Notes under the pieces: model-generated
What the model was told of the DNA's origin: nothing
The model's input: the letters and a program-made list of their open reading frames with translations, nothing else
Database searches by the model: none
Source of the DNA: Scatolibacter rhodanostii
GTDB taxonomy: Bacteria > Bacillota > Clostridia > Oscillospirales > Acutalibacteraceae
Length of the DNA: 64,000 bases
Direction of reading: 5' to 3'
Assembly: GCF_900197595.1 (NCBI RefSeq)
Contig: NZ_FZLO01000005.1
Span: forward strand, 124,001 to 188,000
Shown: positions 36,907 to 45,181 of the stretch, in pieces
Layout: each line of letters starts with the position of its first letter
How positions within the stretch are numbered: the first letter of the stretch is position 1
Translations under genes and position numbers: made by a program

Positions 36907-37554
36907 ATGAAGATAAAAAAGAGAACGGCAAGTGATTTTCTTGCATTAGCGCTGTATGCCTTTGCGGGGTTTGGGCTAGAAATTGTCCTTTCTATGCTTT
37001 TGCCAACTGTACTAGGGGTAAAAAGCTCAGATTATACGACCTTTCATCATGTGACTCATTGGGTGCTGACTTGTCTTTTGTGGGGAAGTATGACGGCTTT
37101 TCTTTTGCACTTTTCAAAAAAGAAGTACGACCTTAATTTAATGGGGCAAAGAGATTCCATTTCCTCAAAACGCTGGGTGGTTTCAATTGGCATAGCGGTT
37201 ATTGCCATTGTAATTACAACTATCGTGTGCAAAGGGTTTAAACCAGTTATAGAGTATAAAGCGCTCATCACTTCTATTTTTCAAAATATTTACTATTTGT
37301 TTGAATCTGCATTAATTTTATTGACCATTGCGTTTGGCCAAAAATTTGGAGATATGATTACAAAAAAAGAAAACTTACCTTGGGGTGGCTTGGTTTTAGC
37401 TTTAACTTGGGGGCTCGTACATATTTTACTTCAGGATTTTAACACAGGTTTATATACTGTTCTCATGTCTATTCTATATGGGACTGTTTATATCGTGCTG
37501 AATAGAAATACTAAATACGCTTATGCGTTTATAGCAGTTATGTTTATATTATAG
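36907..37554 (+). CDS. Multi-pass membrane protein, possibly CPBP-like
   Basis: A 215-aa protein with about six membrane segments. The stretch FESALILLTIAFGQKFGDM and later TWGLVHILLQD occupy the places where CPBP (CAAX-protease-like) proteins carry EExxxR and an FxxxH-type motif, but the glutamate pair and arginine are not present. Any protease activity is therefore doubtful. The start is the ATG at 36907, 6 nt after AAGGA; the ATG at 36901 abuts that site. No functional partner is obvious; the next gene has its own promoter. Confidence 0.6.
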   Translation: MKIKKRTASDFLALALYAFAGFGLEIVLSMLLPTVLGVKSSDYTTFHHVTHWVLTCLLWGSMTAFLLHFSKKKYDLNLMGQRDSISSKRWVVSIGIAVIAIVITTIVCKGFKPVIEYKALITSIFQNIYYLFESALILLTIAFGQKFGDMITKKENLPWGGLVLALTWGLVHILLQDFNTGLYTVLMSILYGTVYIVLNRNTKYAYAFIAVMFIL

Positions 37555-37638
37555 TAAGTACCAATTAGATAGAGGAAAGCAGTAAATAAGTCAAAATCAA
37601 AGTAGAATTGTAAGAAAAAGAATAAGCTTAAAAATCCC

Positions 37639-37669
37639 TTGACACAAACACCGTGTCGTGCTTTATGAT
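37639..37669 (+). promoter_or_regulatory. MerR-type promoter with 19-bp spacer and operator
   Basis: TTGACA (37639-37644) and TATGAT (37664-37669) are separated by 19 bp, the overlong spacing that MerR-family activators correct by twisting DNA. The inverted repeat GACAC-N7-GTGTC (37641-37657) sits in the spacer. It lies 31 bp before the merR-like start, so autoregulation is likely. Confidence 0.7.
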
Positions 37670-37700
37670 GAAGCTAAGGAAAAAGAAATGAGGTCGCACA

Positions 37701-38701
37701 ATGGAACTGCAAAAAGCAAGTCAGGTGTCAAAGGAATACGGTATTTCTACCAGAATGCTGCGTTATTACGAACAAGTAGGTCTGATTCAAAGTGTGCGTA
37801 AAGAAGATTATGCTTATCGGGTTTATGACGAAGGAGCAATACGCAGACTTCGCCAAATCATCATATTACGCAAACTGCGTGTTTCTGTTAAAAAGATTCG
37901 TGAGATTTTTGACAACAACAATGCGGTAAGCATAATAGAAGTATTTGAACGCAATATGAGTGAAATAGATGAGCAGATTACGGCATTGGCAACGGTTAAA
38001 TCTATATTGGGCGTCTTGTTAAAGACTTGCAGGAAAAAGCAAATATGTGCCTGCAATTGGATTATTTAAGTGATAATTATGCGTTTTCTGTTGTTGACGG
38101 TCTTTCTTTTCCGAAGAACACAATTCAGGAGGAGAAACCAATGGAGGAACTAAACAAGGCAAATGAAGCTTTAAATAAACTGAAAGACAAAGATGTGAGA
38201 ATTGTTTATCTTCCACCAATGACCGTAGCGGCATCTTATGCCTCTGGGCAATTTGAATACGGCGTTGGAACAGAAGCCACTAGCAAAATAGAACAATTTG
38301 TTTGGGAAACTAAACTTCTAAAGGCGAAACCTGATGCTAGAGGAATGGGCTTTGACTGTTCAGACAAAAGCCTGAAAATCAGAATTGGGGAGACAGCAAC
38401 TGCATATGAGGCATGGGTGTCCATACCGGATGACATGGAAGTAAAAGCGCCTTTGGTAAAGAAAACCTTCGCTGGGGGAACATATGCTGCTCATGTGTTA
38501 AGAGATTGGAATTTTCAACAAGACTGGTCTTTGCTTCAAGAATGGGTCAAGGCGAGTGAAAAATATGAAATAAGCGAAGGGCAACCGTGTTTTGAAGAAG
38601 TGCTGAATTATTACAACATGATGCAGGACGGAGCAAAAATGGAAGATACACAGTTCGACTTGTTATTGCCCATTAAGGAGAAAACACATGGAAATGATTG
38701 A
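37701..38701 (+). pseudogene. MerR-family regulator with GyrI-like domain, split by a frameshift
   Basis: Two ORFs together form one clostridial MerR/GyrI-like regulator. Codons from 37701 give the HTH and coiled coil (STRMLRYYEQVGLIQSVRKEDYAYRVYDE) and end at 38069. The other frame then continues GRLVKDLQEKANMCLQLDYL from 38009 into the ligand-binding domain, ending at 38701. Adding one base at the GGG of 38009-38011 restores a 333-aa protein. The second half could still be made alone, since AGGAGGAG precedes an ATG at 38141 (186-aa domain). It is either a pseudogene or a split two-protein regulator. Confidence 0.82.
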
Positions 38702-39302
38702 TGTTGGAACAATCTTGTCTTTTGGCAGTTATGATTGGCGTGTGCTTGACAAGCAAGAGGACAAAGTGCTGATGATAACTGAAAAGATAATTGAACAGCG
38801 CCCTTACCATGATGTGTATAAAGATACCACTTGGGCAGAATGTGCACTGAGAAAATATCTAAATGGTGAATTTTATGACAGATTCAGTGAAGCTGAAAAA
38901 GCAAGAATCATCCCTGTGCTTAATCAAAATTTAGATAACCCATGGTATGGTTCACGAGGGGGAGATGACACGACAGACAATGTGTTTTTGTTGAGTCTTG
39001 AAGAGGCGGCCTGTAAATATTTTGGTGACAGCAGCGCAAATTTATATCACAAAGGAAAAAACCAACGTTACTGGTTTGAAAGAAAAGACAAGAACAATGG
39101 TAAACGGCTGGCTATGCTTCAGGATAATGATTGGAATTGGTGGTGGTGGCTTCGGTCACCGGGCAGAGTAAACGTAAAAGCCGTATATATTCACGGCACT
39201 GACGGTAATATCGGGATTCAAGGTAACAATATATTGATTGGAAATCTCAGCGACGGCAGATGTACAGGCGGTGTTCGCCCAACCATGTGGTTGAAGTTGT
39301 AA
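38688..39302 (+). CDS. DUF6273 domain protein
   Basis: A 204-aa protein of unknown function with the DUF6273 features: VGTILSFGSYDWRVLDKQEDKVLMITE, WAECALRKYLNGEFYDRF, the tryptophan run WWWWLRSPG and the ending GVRPTMWLKL. Such domains are often found in secreted or sortase-linked proteins, but here there is no signal peptide. It overlaps the end of the MerR/GyrI-like gene by 14 bp with an AAGGAG site inside it, so the two are co-transcribed and it may be part of that regulator's response. Confidence 0.85.
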   Translation: MEMIDVGTILSFGSYDWRVLDKQEDKVLMITEKIIEQRPYHDVYKDTTWAECALRKYLNGEFYDRFSEAEKARIIPVLNQNLDNPWYGSRGGDDTTDNVFLLSLEEAACKYFGDSSANLYHKGKNQRYWFERKDKNNGKRLAMLQDNDWNWWWWLRSPGRVNVKAVYIHGTDGNIGIQGNNILIGNLSDGRCTGGVRPTMWLKL

Positions 39303-39486
39303 CTGCAAAATATAAACAGAATCTCATAGAAGACATCGGCGTAGCTTTAAATAATGCAATCGTCCAACAGACAAAAAGTGTGTTGAACGATAAATGCGTT
39401 AGCTAATTCGAAATTGAATTAAGCAAAAATAGTCGAGAAATTTTTTGCCTACCGAGGTAAGATAAGAGCCATGAGGAGGTGAAAAG

Positions 39487-40359
39487 ATGATAGAACAAAT
39501 TGAAGCTGTTCAGCGAATGCAAGATTATATTGCAGCTTATTTATCCGAAGAAATTACACTGGCTTCGCTGTCGAAAGTGTCTTGTTTCTCACCATGGTAT
39601 TCTTATCGCCTGTTTTTGCAGTATACCAATATGACACCAGCAGATTATGTTAGAAGGTTGCGTCTGTCTAAATCGGCTATTCGACTGCGGGATGAATCTT
39701 GCAAGATTATCGATGTAGCATTATCACTCGGGTTTGGAAGCGTGGACGGTTATCAAAGAGCATTCTTCCGAGAATTTGGGTGTAATCCAAGAGCTTATGC
39801 AAAGAATCCAGTTCCTCTCTATCTTTTCACTCCTTATGGAGTAAAATATCGAACACCTCGAAAGGAGAAGAAAATGGAGACTATGAAAAATGTATTTGTG
39901 CAAGTAATTGAAAAACCGGAACGAAAGGTACTCATTAAAAGGGGAATCAAGGCAACCGACTATTTTGCCTATTGTGAGGAAGTTGGCTGTGACATATGGG
40001 GGTTGTTGCAAAGCATAAAATCAATTAGTGCTGAACCTGTATGCTTATGGCTTCCGTCGCAGTATATCGAGCCCGGCACTTCAGAGTATGTGCAGGGAGT
40101 AGAGGTTCCGGCAGATTATGACGGCATTGTTCCCGATGGATTAGATGTCATTATTCTGCCAGCTGCAAAGTATCTCATGTTTAAAGGGGAAGCTTTTGAC
40201 GAAGAAGAATATTGTCCTGCCATCGAAGAACTGCAAGCGGCAATTGCTGATTATGACCCCCAAGTAATAGATGCTCAGTGGGATTTGTCAAACCCTCGCA
40301 TACAGCTGGAACCAATTGGTGCTAGAGGTTATATCGAGCTTCACCCCATCAAAATCTGA
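39487..40359 (+). CDS. AraC-family regulator with C-terminal GyrI-like domain
   Basis: A 290-aa regulator. Two AraC helix-turn-helix motifs occupy residues about 8-108 (EITLASLSKVSCFSPWYSYRLF, IIDVALSLGFGSVDGYQRAFFREFGCNPRAY). A GyrI-like effector-binding domain runs from about 135 to 290 (VQVIEKPERKVLIKRG to YIELHPIKI), which usually binds hydrophobic or cationic drugs. A perfect AGGAGGTG site precedes the ATG. A terminator follows at 40413. No obvious target gene adjoins it. Confidence 0.9.
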   Translation: MIEQIEAVQRMQDYIAAYLSEEITLASLSKVSCFSPWYSYRLFLQYTNMTPADYVRRLRLSKSAIRLRDESCKIIDVALSLGFGSVDGYQRAFFREFGCNPRAYAKNPVPLYLFTPYGVKYRTPRKEKKMETMKNVFVQVIEKPERKVLIKRGIKATDYFAYCEEVGCDIWGLLQSIKSISAEPVCLWLPSQYIEPGTSEYVQGVEVPADYDGIVPDGLDVIILPAAKYLMFKGEAFDEEEYCPAIEELQAAIADYDPQVIDAQWDLSNPRIQLEPIGARGYIELHPIKI

Positions 40360-40412
40360 AGTGAACATTATTTTGAAGGCAAATGACTTCATAAATCTAT
40401 CTTGATTAAATT

Positions 40413-40447
40413 ACCAGACATCTATTGATACGGATGTCTGGTTTTGC
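40413..40447 (+). terminator. Terminator after the AraC/GyrI-like gene
   Basis: A perfect 10-bp stem, ACCAGACATC with GATGTCTGGT, encloses TATTGATACG and is followed by TTTTGC. It lies 54 bp after the stop codon. Confidence 0.85.
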
Positions 40448-40529
40448 TATACTTGTTTTAGCTTTATAGTGCCATTTTCAAAATGTATGGATTACATAGA
40501 AACCGTTAGAATGCGTGTGAGAGGTAAAA

Positions 40530-41030
40530 ATGAAGAATATTTTTTTAGTGGGCGGAACCATGGGAGTAGGAAAAACAACGACTTGTCAAATTGTGAAAAA
40601 TAGTTTGGATAAGAGCGTTTTTCTTGATGGAGATTGGTGTTGGGATATGCATCCTTTTCAAGTGACAGAAGAAACAAAAGATATGGTAATGGACAATATT
40701 TGTTTTTTGTTAAATCAGTTTATTAAATGCTCTGCTTACGAAAACATAATTTTTTGTTGGGTGATGCACCAACAGGCTATTATAGATGAAATTGTTTCGC
40801 GCCTTGATACAGCAAATTGTAAGATTCACGCGATTTCTTTGGTATGCGATGAACAAGCACTTTCTGCTCGGTTAAGCAAGGATGTGGATGCGAATATTCG
40901 AAAAGAAGATGTGATAGACAGGAGTATAGAGCGGATTCCGCTTTATGCAAAACTGAATACGCACAAAATTGATGTATCAAGAATCACTTCGGGACAAGCG
41001 GCAGAATTAATGATTCAAATGAGCCATTGA
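40530..41030 (+). CDS. Small P-loop nucleotide/nucleoside kinase-like protein
   Basis: A 166-aa ATPase with Walker A GGTMGVGKTTT at residues 8-18 and LDGDWCWDMHPFQ after it, typical of AAA_33/AAA_18-type kinases that phosphorylate small molecules, including some chloramphenicol or aminoglycoside kinases. A lid-like arginine segment (SARLSKDVDANIRKEDVIDRSIERI) follows. The substrate is unknown. It is flanked by unrelated accessory genes and may be part of a loose drug-response cluster. Confidence 0.75.
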   Translation: MKNIFLVGGTMGVGKTTTCQIVKNSLDKSVFLDGDWCWDMHPFQVTEETKDMVMDNICFLLNQFIKCSAYENIIFCWVMHQQAIIDEIVSRLDTANCKIHAISLVCDEQALSARLSKDVDANIRKEDVIDRSIERIPLYAKLNTHKIDVSRITSGQAAELMIQMSH

Positions 41031-41106
41031 TGATTTAAAGGACAAAATATTCTCTAACAAGATAACGGTTATTATTGTACTGTAATTTATTCTAAGGATG
41101 GTAAAT

Positions 41107-41913
41107 ATGGAAAAGAATGCTGTGAGCAGAACGAATATTATTGGCGGCGGCGAGGTTGGTCAAGCGGTTTCAATCCACATGAAGAAAGACACGGTTCATC
41201 GAGCCAACAGTCTTTTTTGGGACACAAAAGGAAATGACCTTCTCGGCACCACGGCGCTGCCTCATTATGGCGCATTTATTTCAGAAGAAAAATGTCAGCT
41301 TCTCGGTGATATCACTGGGAAGAAAGTATTAGAAATAGGATGCGGAACAGGTCATTCTTTGCAGTATGTAGGTGAACGTAAAGCGTCAGAACTATGGGGT
41401 GTTGATTTATCACAAGAACAGATTAAAAAGGCAGAAGAACATTTAACAGCAAATGGTCTGTCCGCAAAATTAGTTTGTTCACCGATGGAAGAAGAATGTG
41501 GTATACCGCAAAATTATTTTGATATTGTGTATTCAGTTTATGCCATTGGTTGGACCACCGATTTAGAAGCTACCTTTTGTCGCATTGCCTCCTATCTGAA
41601 AAAAGATGGTAAGTTTATTTTTAGCTGGTCTCATCCCATCCACAAATGTGTAGCGGTAGAAAACGATACACTACTATTCAAAAAAAGCTATTTTGATGAG
41701 TCTTGGTATTCTGTAACCCTTGGCGATAGTTCGCTTACCTTATCCGATCGTAAGTTGTCTACGTATATAAATGTACTGGCTAAGGCAGGCTTTATAATGG
41801 AAGAATTAATTGAGGAGTCTGATGAAGATATGTTGGCGTTAAGAGAAGACGATTTTGCAAAGAAAGCAAAAATGCTTCCGGCTACTTTTGTGATAAAAGC
41901 AAGAAAACAGTGA
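41107..41913 (+). CDS. Class I SAM-dependent methyltransferase
   Basis: A 268-aa methyltransferase with motif I KKVLEIGCGTGHSLQYVG, acidic motif II (ELWGVDLSQEQIKKAEEHL) and FDIVYSVYAIGWTTDLEATF, as in small-molecule or SmtA-like enzymes. The N-terminus carries VHRANSLFWDTKGNDLLGTTALPHYG, a feature of a Bacillota subgroup of unknown substrate. The start is the ATG at 41107, since the ATG at 41098 abuts the AAGG site. It is probably monocistronic. Confidence 0.85.
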   Translation: MEKNAVSRTNIIGGGEVGQAVSIHMKKDTVHRANSLFWDTKGNDLLGTTALPHYGAFISEEKCQLLGDITGKKVLEIGCGTGHSLQYVGERKASELWGVDLSQEQIKKAEEHLTANGLSAKLVCSPMEEECGIPQNYFDIVYSVYAIGWTTDLEATFCRIASYLKKDGKFIFSWSHPIHKCVAVENDTLLFKKSYFDESWYSVTLGDSSLTLSDRKLSTYINVLAKAGFIMEELIEESDEDMLALREDDFAKKAKMLPATFVIKARKQ

Positions 41914-42031
41914 AAAGCCAAACGGCTTGGCAAAATTCAGGCAGACGAGTTTAGCTATGATAATGATCTGTGCAACTTATATCAGGTAATTATCAGCAAA
42001 AATTGATATACTAAGGGAAGGAGTGAGGCAA

Positions 42032-42379
42032 ATGTCTTTACAAACAATAAAGTCAATGGCCAAATGGGTCGAAAATAATATAACAGAGAACCCAAGTTTG
42101 CAGGATATGTCTGCTTATGTTGGGTATTCGCCGTATTACTGTTCTGCAAAATTTCATGAGCACATGGGCATGACCTATAAGCAATTTCTTGCTCAATGTA
42201 AATTAAAAGCGGCTGCTTATGATCTCTGCATGACCAATGACAAAATTACCGATATTGCTTTTCGTTACGGGTATTCATCGTCAGAAGCGTTTGCCAGAGC
42301 TTTTTCTCAAGAATTTCAATGCTCGCCGCGACAATATCGAAAAGCTTGTGGTGTCAAGTTGGCCAGACTTAACCTTTAG
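42032..42379 (+). CDS. Short AraC-family DNA-binding protein
   Basis: A 115-aa protein consisting only of the AraC DNA-binding domain: NPSLQDMSAYVGYSPYYCSAKFHEHMG and KITDIAFRYGYSSSEAFARAFSQEFQCSPRQYRK give the two HTH motifs. Relatives often continue into a sensor domain, which is absent here, so this may be a truncated form. The start is the ATG at 42032, 8 nt after AAGGAG; the GTG at 42023 lies on that site. It precedes the methionine aminopeptidase gene by 41 bp. Confidence 0.82.
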   Translation: MSLQTIKSMAKWVENNITENPSLQDMSAYVGYSPYYCSAKFHEHMGMTYKQFLAQCKLKAAAYDLCMTNDKITDIAFRYGYSSSEAFARAFSQEFQCSPRQYRKACGVKLARLNL

Positions 42380-42420
42380 ATGGATTGCTTTCTCCAAATT
42401 TGTTAGGGCAAGGAGATAAC

Positions 42421-43296
42421 ATGTTAGATAAATTTGGAAGAAATGACTTATGCTGGTGTGGCAGCGGCCGCAAATATAAAAAATGTCATTCCATTATGGA
42501 TGAACAAATAGAAAGATACCGTTTAAGAGGGCATGAAGTACCGCAACGAAAACTATTGAAAACAAAACTGCAAATTGAGGGGATTCGAGAAAGTAGCAAA
42601 ATAAATATTGCGTTACTGGATTTTATTGGAGACTATATCATCGACGGGGTAAGCACCGAAGAGCTAGATCGGCTTATTTATGAAAAAACCAAAGAGCTTG
42701 GTGGTATTCCGGCAGATCTTCATTATGAGGGATATCCTAAAAGCTCTTGTATTTCGATTAATGACGTTGTCTGTCATGGCATCCCTTCTAAAGATGTGTT
42801 TCTAAGAAACGGTGATATCGTCAATGTTGATTTGTCGACAATCTATAATGGCTTTTTTTCTGACTCATCCCGTATGTTTTGTGTGGGTTCAGTTTCTCCT
42901 GAAAAGCAAAAATTGGTTGATGTTGCAAAAGAATGTATGGAGTTGGGCATTGAACAGATAAAGCCTTGGGGATTTCTCGGGGATGTGGGGCAAGCCGTAA
43001 ATGACCATGCGATAAAGAATGGATATTCTGTCGTGGAGGAAATTGGAGGCCATGGCATTGGCTTACAATTTCATGAAGAACCGTGGGTGGGTTATGTGAC
43101 AAAACAGGGGACAGGTATGCTTTTAGTGCCAGGACTTGTTTTTACAGTAGAGCCTATGGTGAATATGGGCAAAGCCGATATCGTAACAGATACAGGTGAC
43201 AATTGGGCTGTTTATACAGTAGACGGAAAACCCTCTGCCCAATGGGAGAAAACTGTATTGGTAACAGAAACAGGACATGAAGTGCTAACCTATTAA
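42421..43296 (+). CDS. map: Type I methionine aminopeptidase with N-terminal SEC-C motif
   Basis: A 291-aa metallopeptidase removing the initiator methionine. Residues about 5-20 form a zinc-binding SEC-C motif (FGRNDLCWCGSGRKYKKCH). The pita-bread fold follows with metal ligands in NVDLSTIYNGFFSDSSRMF, GHGIGLQFHEEP and FTVEPMV, ending QWEKTVLVTETGHEVLTY. The start is the ATG at 42421 after AAGGAG. The SEC-C form is usually a second Map beside the one in the ribosomal cluster, which is outside this window. Confidence 0.93.
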   Translation: MLDKFGRNDLCWCGSGRKYKKCHSIMDEQIERYRLRGHEVPQRKLLKTKLQIEGIRESSKINIALLDFIGDYIIDGVSTEELDRLIYEKTKELGGIPADLHYEGYPKSSCISINDVVCHGIPSKDVFLRNGDIVNVDLSTIYNGFFSDSSRMFCVGSVSPEKQKLVDVAKECMELGIEQIKPWGFLGDVGQAVNDHAIKNGYSVVEEIGGHGIGLQFHEEPWVGYVTKQGTGMLLVPGLVFTVEPMVNMGKADIVTDTGDNWAVYTVDGKPSAQWEKTVLVTETGHEVLTY

Positions 43297-43330
43297 CACT
43301 CTGTAGTAGCTATTCAAATAGAAATATAAG

Positions 43331-43371
43331 CGAAAAGACCTGTGCATAATACGCAGGTCTTTTCGCTTATT
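43331..43371. terminator. Bidirectional terminator between map and GH5 genes
   Basis: A long stem, GCGAAAAGACCTG with CAGGTCTTTTCGC, surrounds a core reading TGCATAATACG, with A/T tracts on both sides. It separates convergent genes and resembles the hairpin at 36733. Confidence 0.9.
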
Positions 43372-43441
43372 AAAATACAGAATAAAAGAAAGGGAATAGC
43401 TTAGTGCCATGAAAATTAAAAGACAAATTGAGTGATTAAAT

Positions 43442-44929
43442 CTACTGTATTAAAGAAAAATCAATCTGTCTTATTTCCGGATATCCCAAAGCTGGAAGAA
43501 ATACATAGCCGGAATGGCTGCCGTCTATTTGTTCCAGGGTATATCCTTGTCCATAAGGTACTAACGTCACATCTTTGATGGATTCCAGATTCGGTACAAA
43601 AATCACAGTATCAGTAGAAGATTTCTCTTCTTGTATTTTGCAATGAAAACGGTTATTTTGATGAGTATAGCTGTATTCTAAAATGCGACCGGCGGCTTTC
43701 ATGGGATATGGTCTGACAATTACTTTGGAAATAGGATTGTGGTAGAGATGAGAAAAGTCATAATAAGTATCACTGGCTAAGTCTTTTTCAAAGATTTGAA
43801 CGAGATGAGCCGCTTGCTCCAACTGCTTTTCTGAGGCGTTGGGGTAGCAACCCCATTCTCCAACTAGCAGAGGCAGATTCAATTTATTTTGCACCTGTTT
43901 GTGAGCTTCAAATATTACCTCCACCCTTGCATTACATGATTGTTCATATAAATCTGTGTCCACCAAAATATCGTAGCCATGTGGGGCATATGCTTGATTT
44001 GGGTCTTGCAAACCGTTTTTATCTACGATAGCGGTAATGGCTGAAGTCATCCCGGCATTGCTGAAATAGTTGGTTTCCAAAAAAATCATAGTTTCTTGGT
44101 CGACTTCTCGTATAGTTCTGGCAATTCTATTATAAAATGTGCGAAGACTCGTTTTCTCAAATTGCTGTGAAGAACCTTGCGCACCTTGTATTAGATTTGT
44201 ATAGAGAGTTTTGTCGGTAAGAAGTCCTATCAACTCCTCTTTTTTCGAAGAGTCAGACCATAATGCCAAAGAATCATTTGGATTCAGTGCGAGATTGTTT
44301 GGCATCGCTTCGGCTAGACCGCTGAGTAAAGCTTGCAAAACTTCACTTGCACCTGAACCCATAAAAGGTTCATTCATGACATCATAACCAATAACCGTGA
44401 TATTGTCTTTATAGCGCAATGCAATGTGTTTCCACATATGAATATAATGGTCTTGTATGCCCACACCATCACAGGCGGGCTTGTTATTCCAAAAATTATC
44501 AAATGCCGTTTGAACAGCTCTGCTTAGCAAATAAGATTCGCTCCACAAATCTGTTTGGACATGTTCATAGCCGTCAGTAAGAGTTGCCCAATCAGGTGCG
44601 CCGTCAGAAAATTGACTGCCAAACAAGTCTTGGTGCATATCTAAAAACACGTGAATATCATGCGCTGCAGCCATGGCAATCAATTCATCTATCTTGCTAA
44701 GATAGTGTTCATCATATTTCCCTGGTTCTGGCTCCACTGCATCCCAAAAAATACCCAGACGGATAACATTGAAGCCCCCGTTACGTAAGGTTTCAAAGTC
44801 TTTGTCATGATAATCTCCGATATAATTTCGATCTTTTTCTTTGCAAACCATATTGATTCCATGCAGCAGTGTGTGCCGACCTAGCCAATCAACAAAGATA
44901 TTTCCTTTTGAAGTAACTAATTTTTTCAT
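43442..44929 (-). CDS. GH5-family glycoside hydrolase, endoglycoceramidase-like
   Basis: A 495-aa cytoplasmic enzyme with no signal peptide. The clan-A barrel shows HGINMVCKEKD, NVIRLGIFWDAVEPEPGKYDEHYL, FLDMHQDLFG, the acid/base Glu in YDVMNEPFMG, and the nucleophile Glu in LLVGEWGCYPNA. The spacing and the C-terminal beta domain fit the endoglycoceramidase-type GH5 subfamilies, though the substrate may be a different beta-glycoside. The start is the ATG at 44929, 9 nt after AGAAGGAG. A MerR-type promoter and a merR gene lie just upstream. Confidence 0.88.
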   Translation of the reverse strand: MKKLVTSKGNIFVDWLGRHTLLHGINMVCKEKDRNYIGDYHDKDFETLRNGGFNVIRLGIFWDAVEPEPGKYDEHYLSKIDELIAMAAAHDIHVFLDMHQDLFGSQFSDGAPDWATLTDGYEHVQTDLWSESYLLSRAVQTAFDNFWNNKPACDGVGIQDHYIHMWKHIALRYKDNITVIGYDVMNEPFMGSGASEVLQALLSGLAEAMPNNLALNPNDSLALWSDSSKKEELIGLLTDKTLYTNLIQGAQGSSQQFEKTSLRTFYNRIARTIREVDQETMIFLETNYFSNAGMTSAITAIVDKNGLQDPNQAYAPHGYDILVDTDLYEQSCNARVEVIFEAHKQVQNKLNLPLLVGEWGCYPNASEKQLEQAAHLVQIFEKDLASDTYYDFSHLYHNPISKVIVRPYPMKAAGRILEYSYTHQNNRFHCKIQEEKSSTDTVIFVPNLESIKDVTLVPYGQGYTLEQIDGSHSGYVFLPALGYPEIRQIDFSLIQ

Positions 44930-45015
44930 AGGGAGCAACTCCTTCTTTAAAGTTTACTTTACGTGAAACAACAATAAACCAAGTCGTTGTTTCATACAAC
45001 AGAATTTCATTCAAA

Positions 45016-45046
45016 AGTATAAACCTTCTAGTAACTCTAATGTCAA
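45016..45046 (-). promoter_or_regulatory. MerR-type promoter of the GH5 gene
   Basis: On the minus strand TTGACA (45041-45046) and TATACT (45016-45021) are separated by 19 bp, with the imperfect inverted repeat AGAGTTACTAGAAGG in the spacer. The neighbouring MerR protein (45182-46009) is the probable activator. Confidence 0.7.
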
Positions 45047-45129
45047 CTGAAATGTAGAAGTGCAATGTATTCAATCAGTTTATATACAGAGAAAAGTAGC
45101 CTTTATAATCCCAACAATGTTAAAAATAA

Positions 45130-45166
45130 AAAGGATGGATTGACCCGCAATCCATCCTTTTTATTG
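45130..45166 (-). terminator. Terminator of the merR gene
   Basis: A perfect 14-bp stem, AAAAGGATGGATTG with CAATCCATCCTTTT, encloses ACCCG and has A/T tracts on both sides. On the minus strand it lies 16 bp after the merR stop, so the regulator and GH5 gene are separate transcripts. Confidence 0.88.
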
Positions 45167-45181
45167 GCAATAATCTAAAGC

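Noticed and set aside
41917-41931. Hairpin GCCAA-ACGGC-TTGGC after the methyltransferase gene
   Set aside because: The stem is only five pairs and has no T-run, so it is not a convincing terminator.
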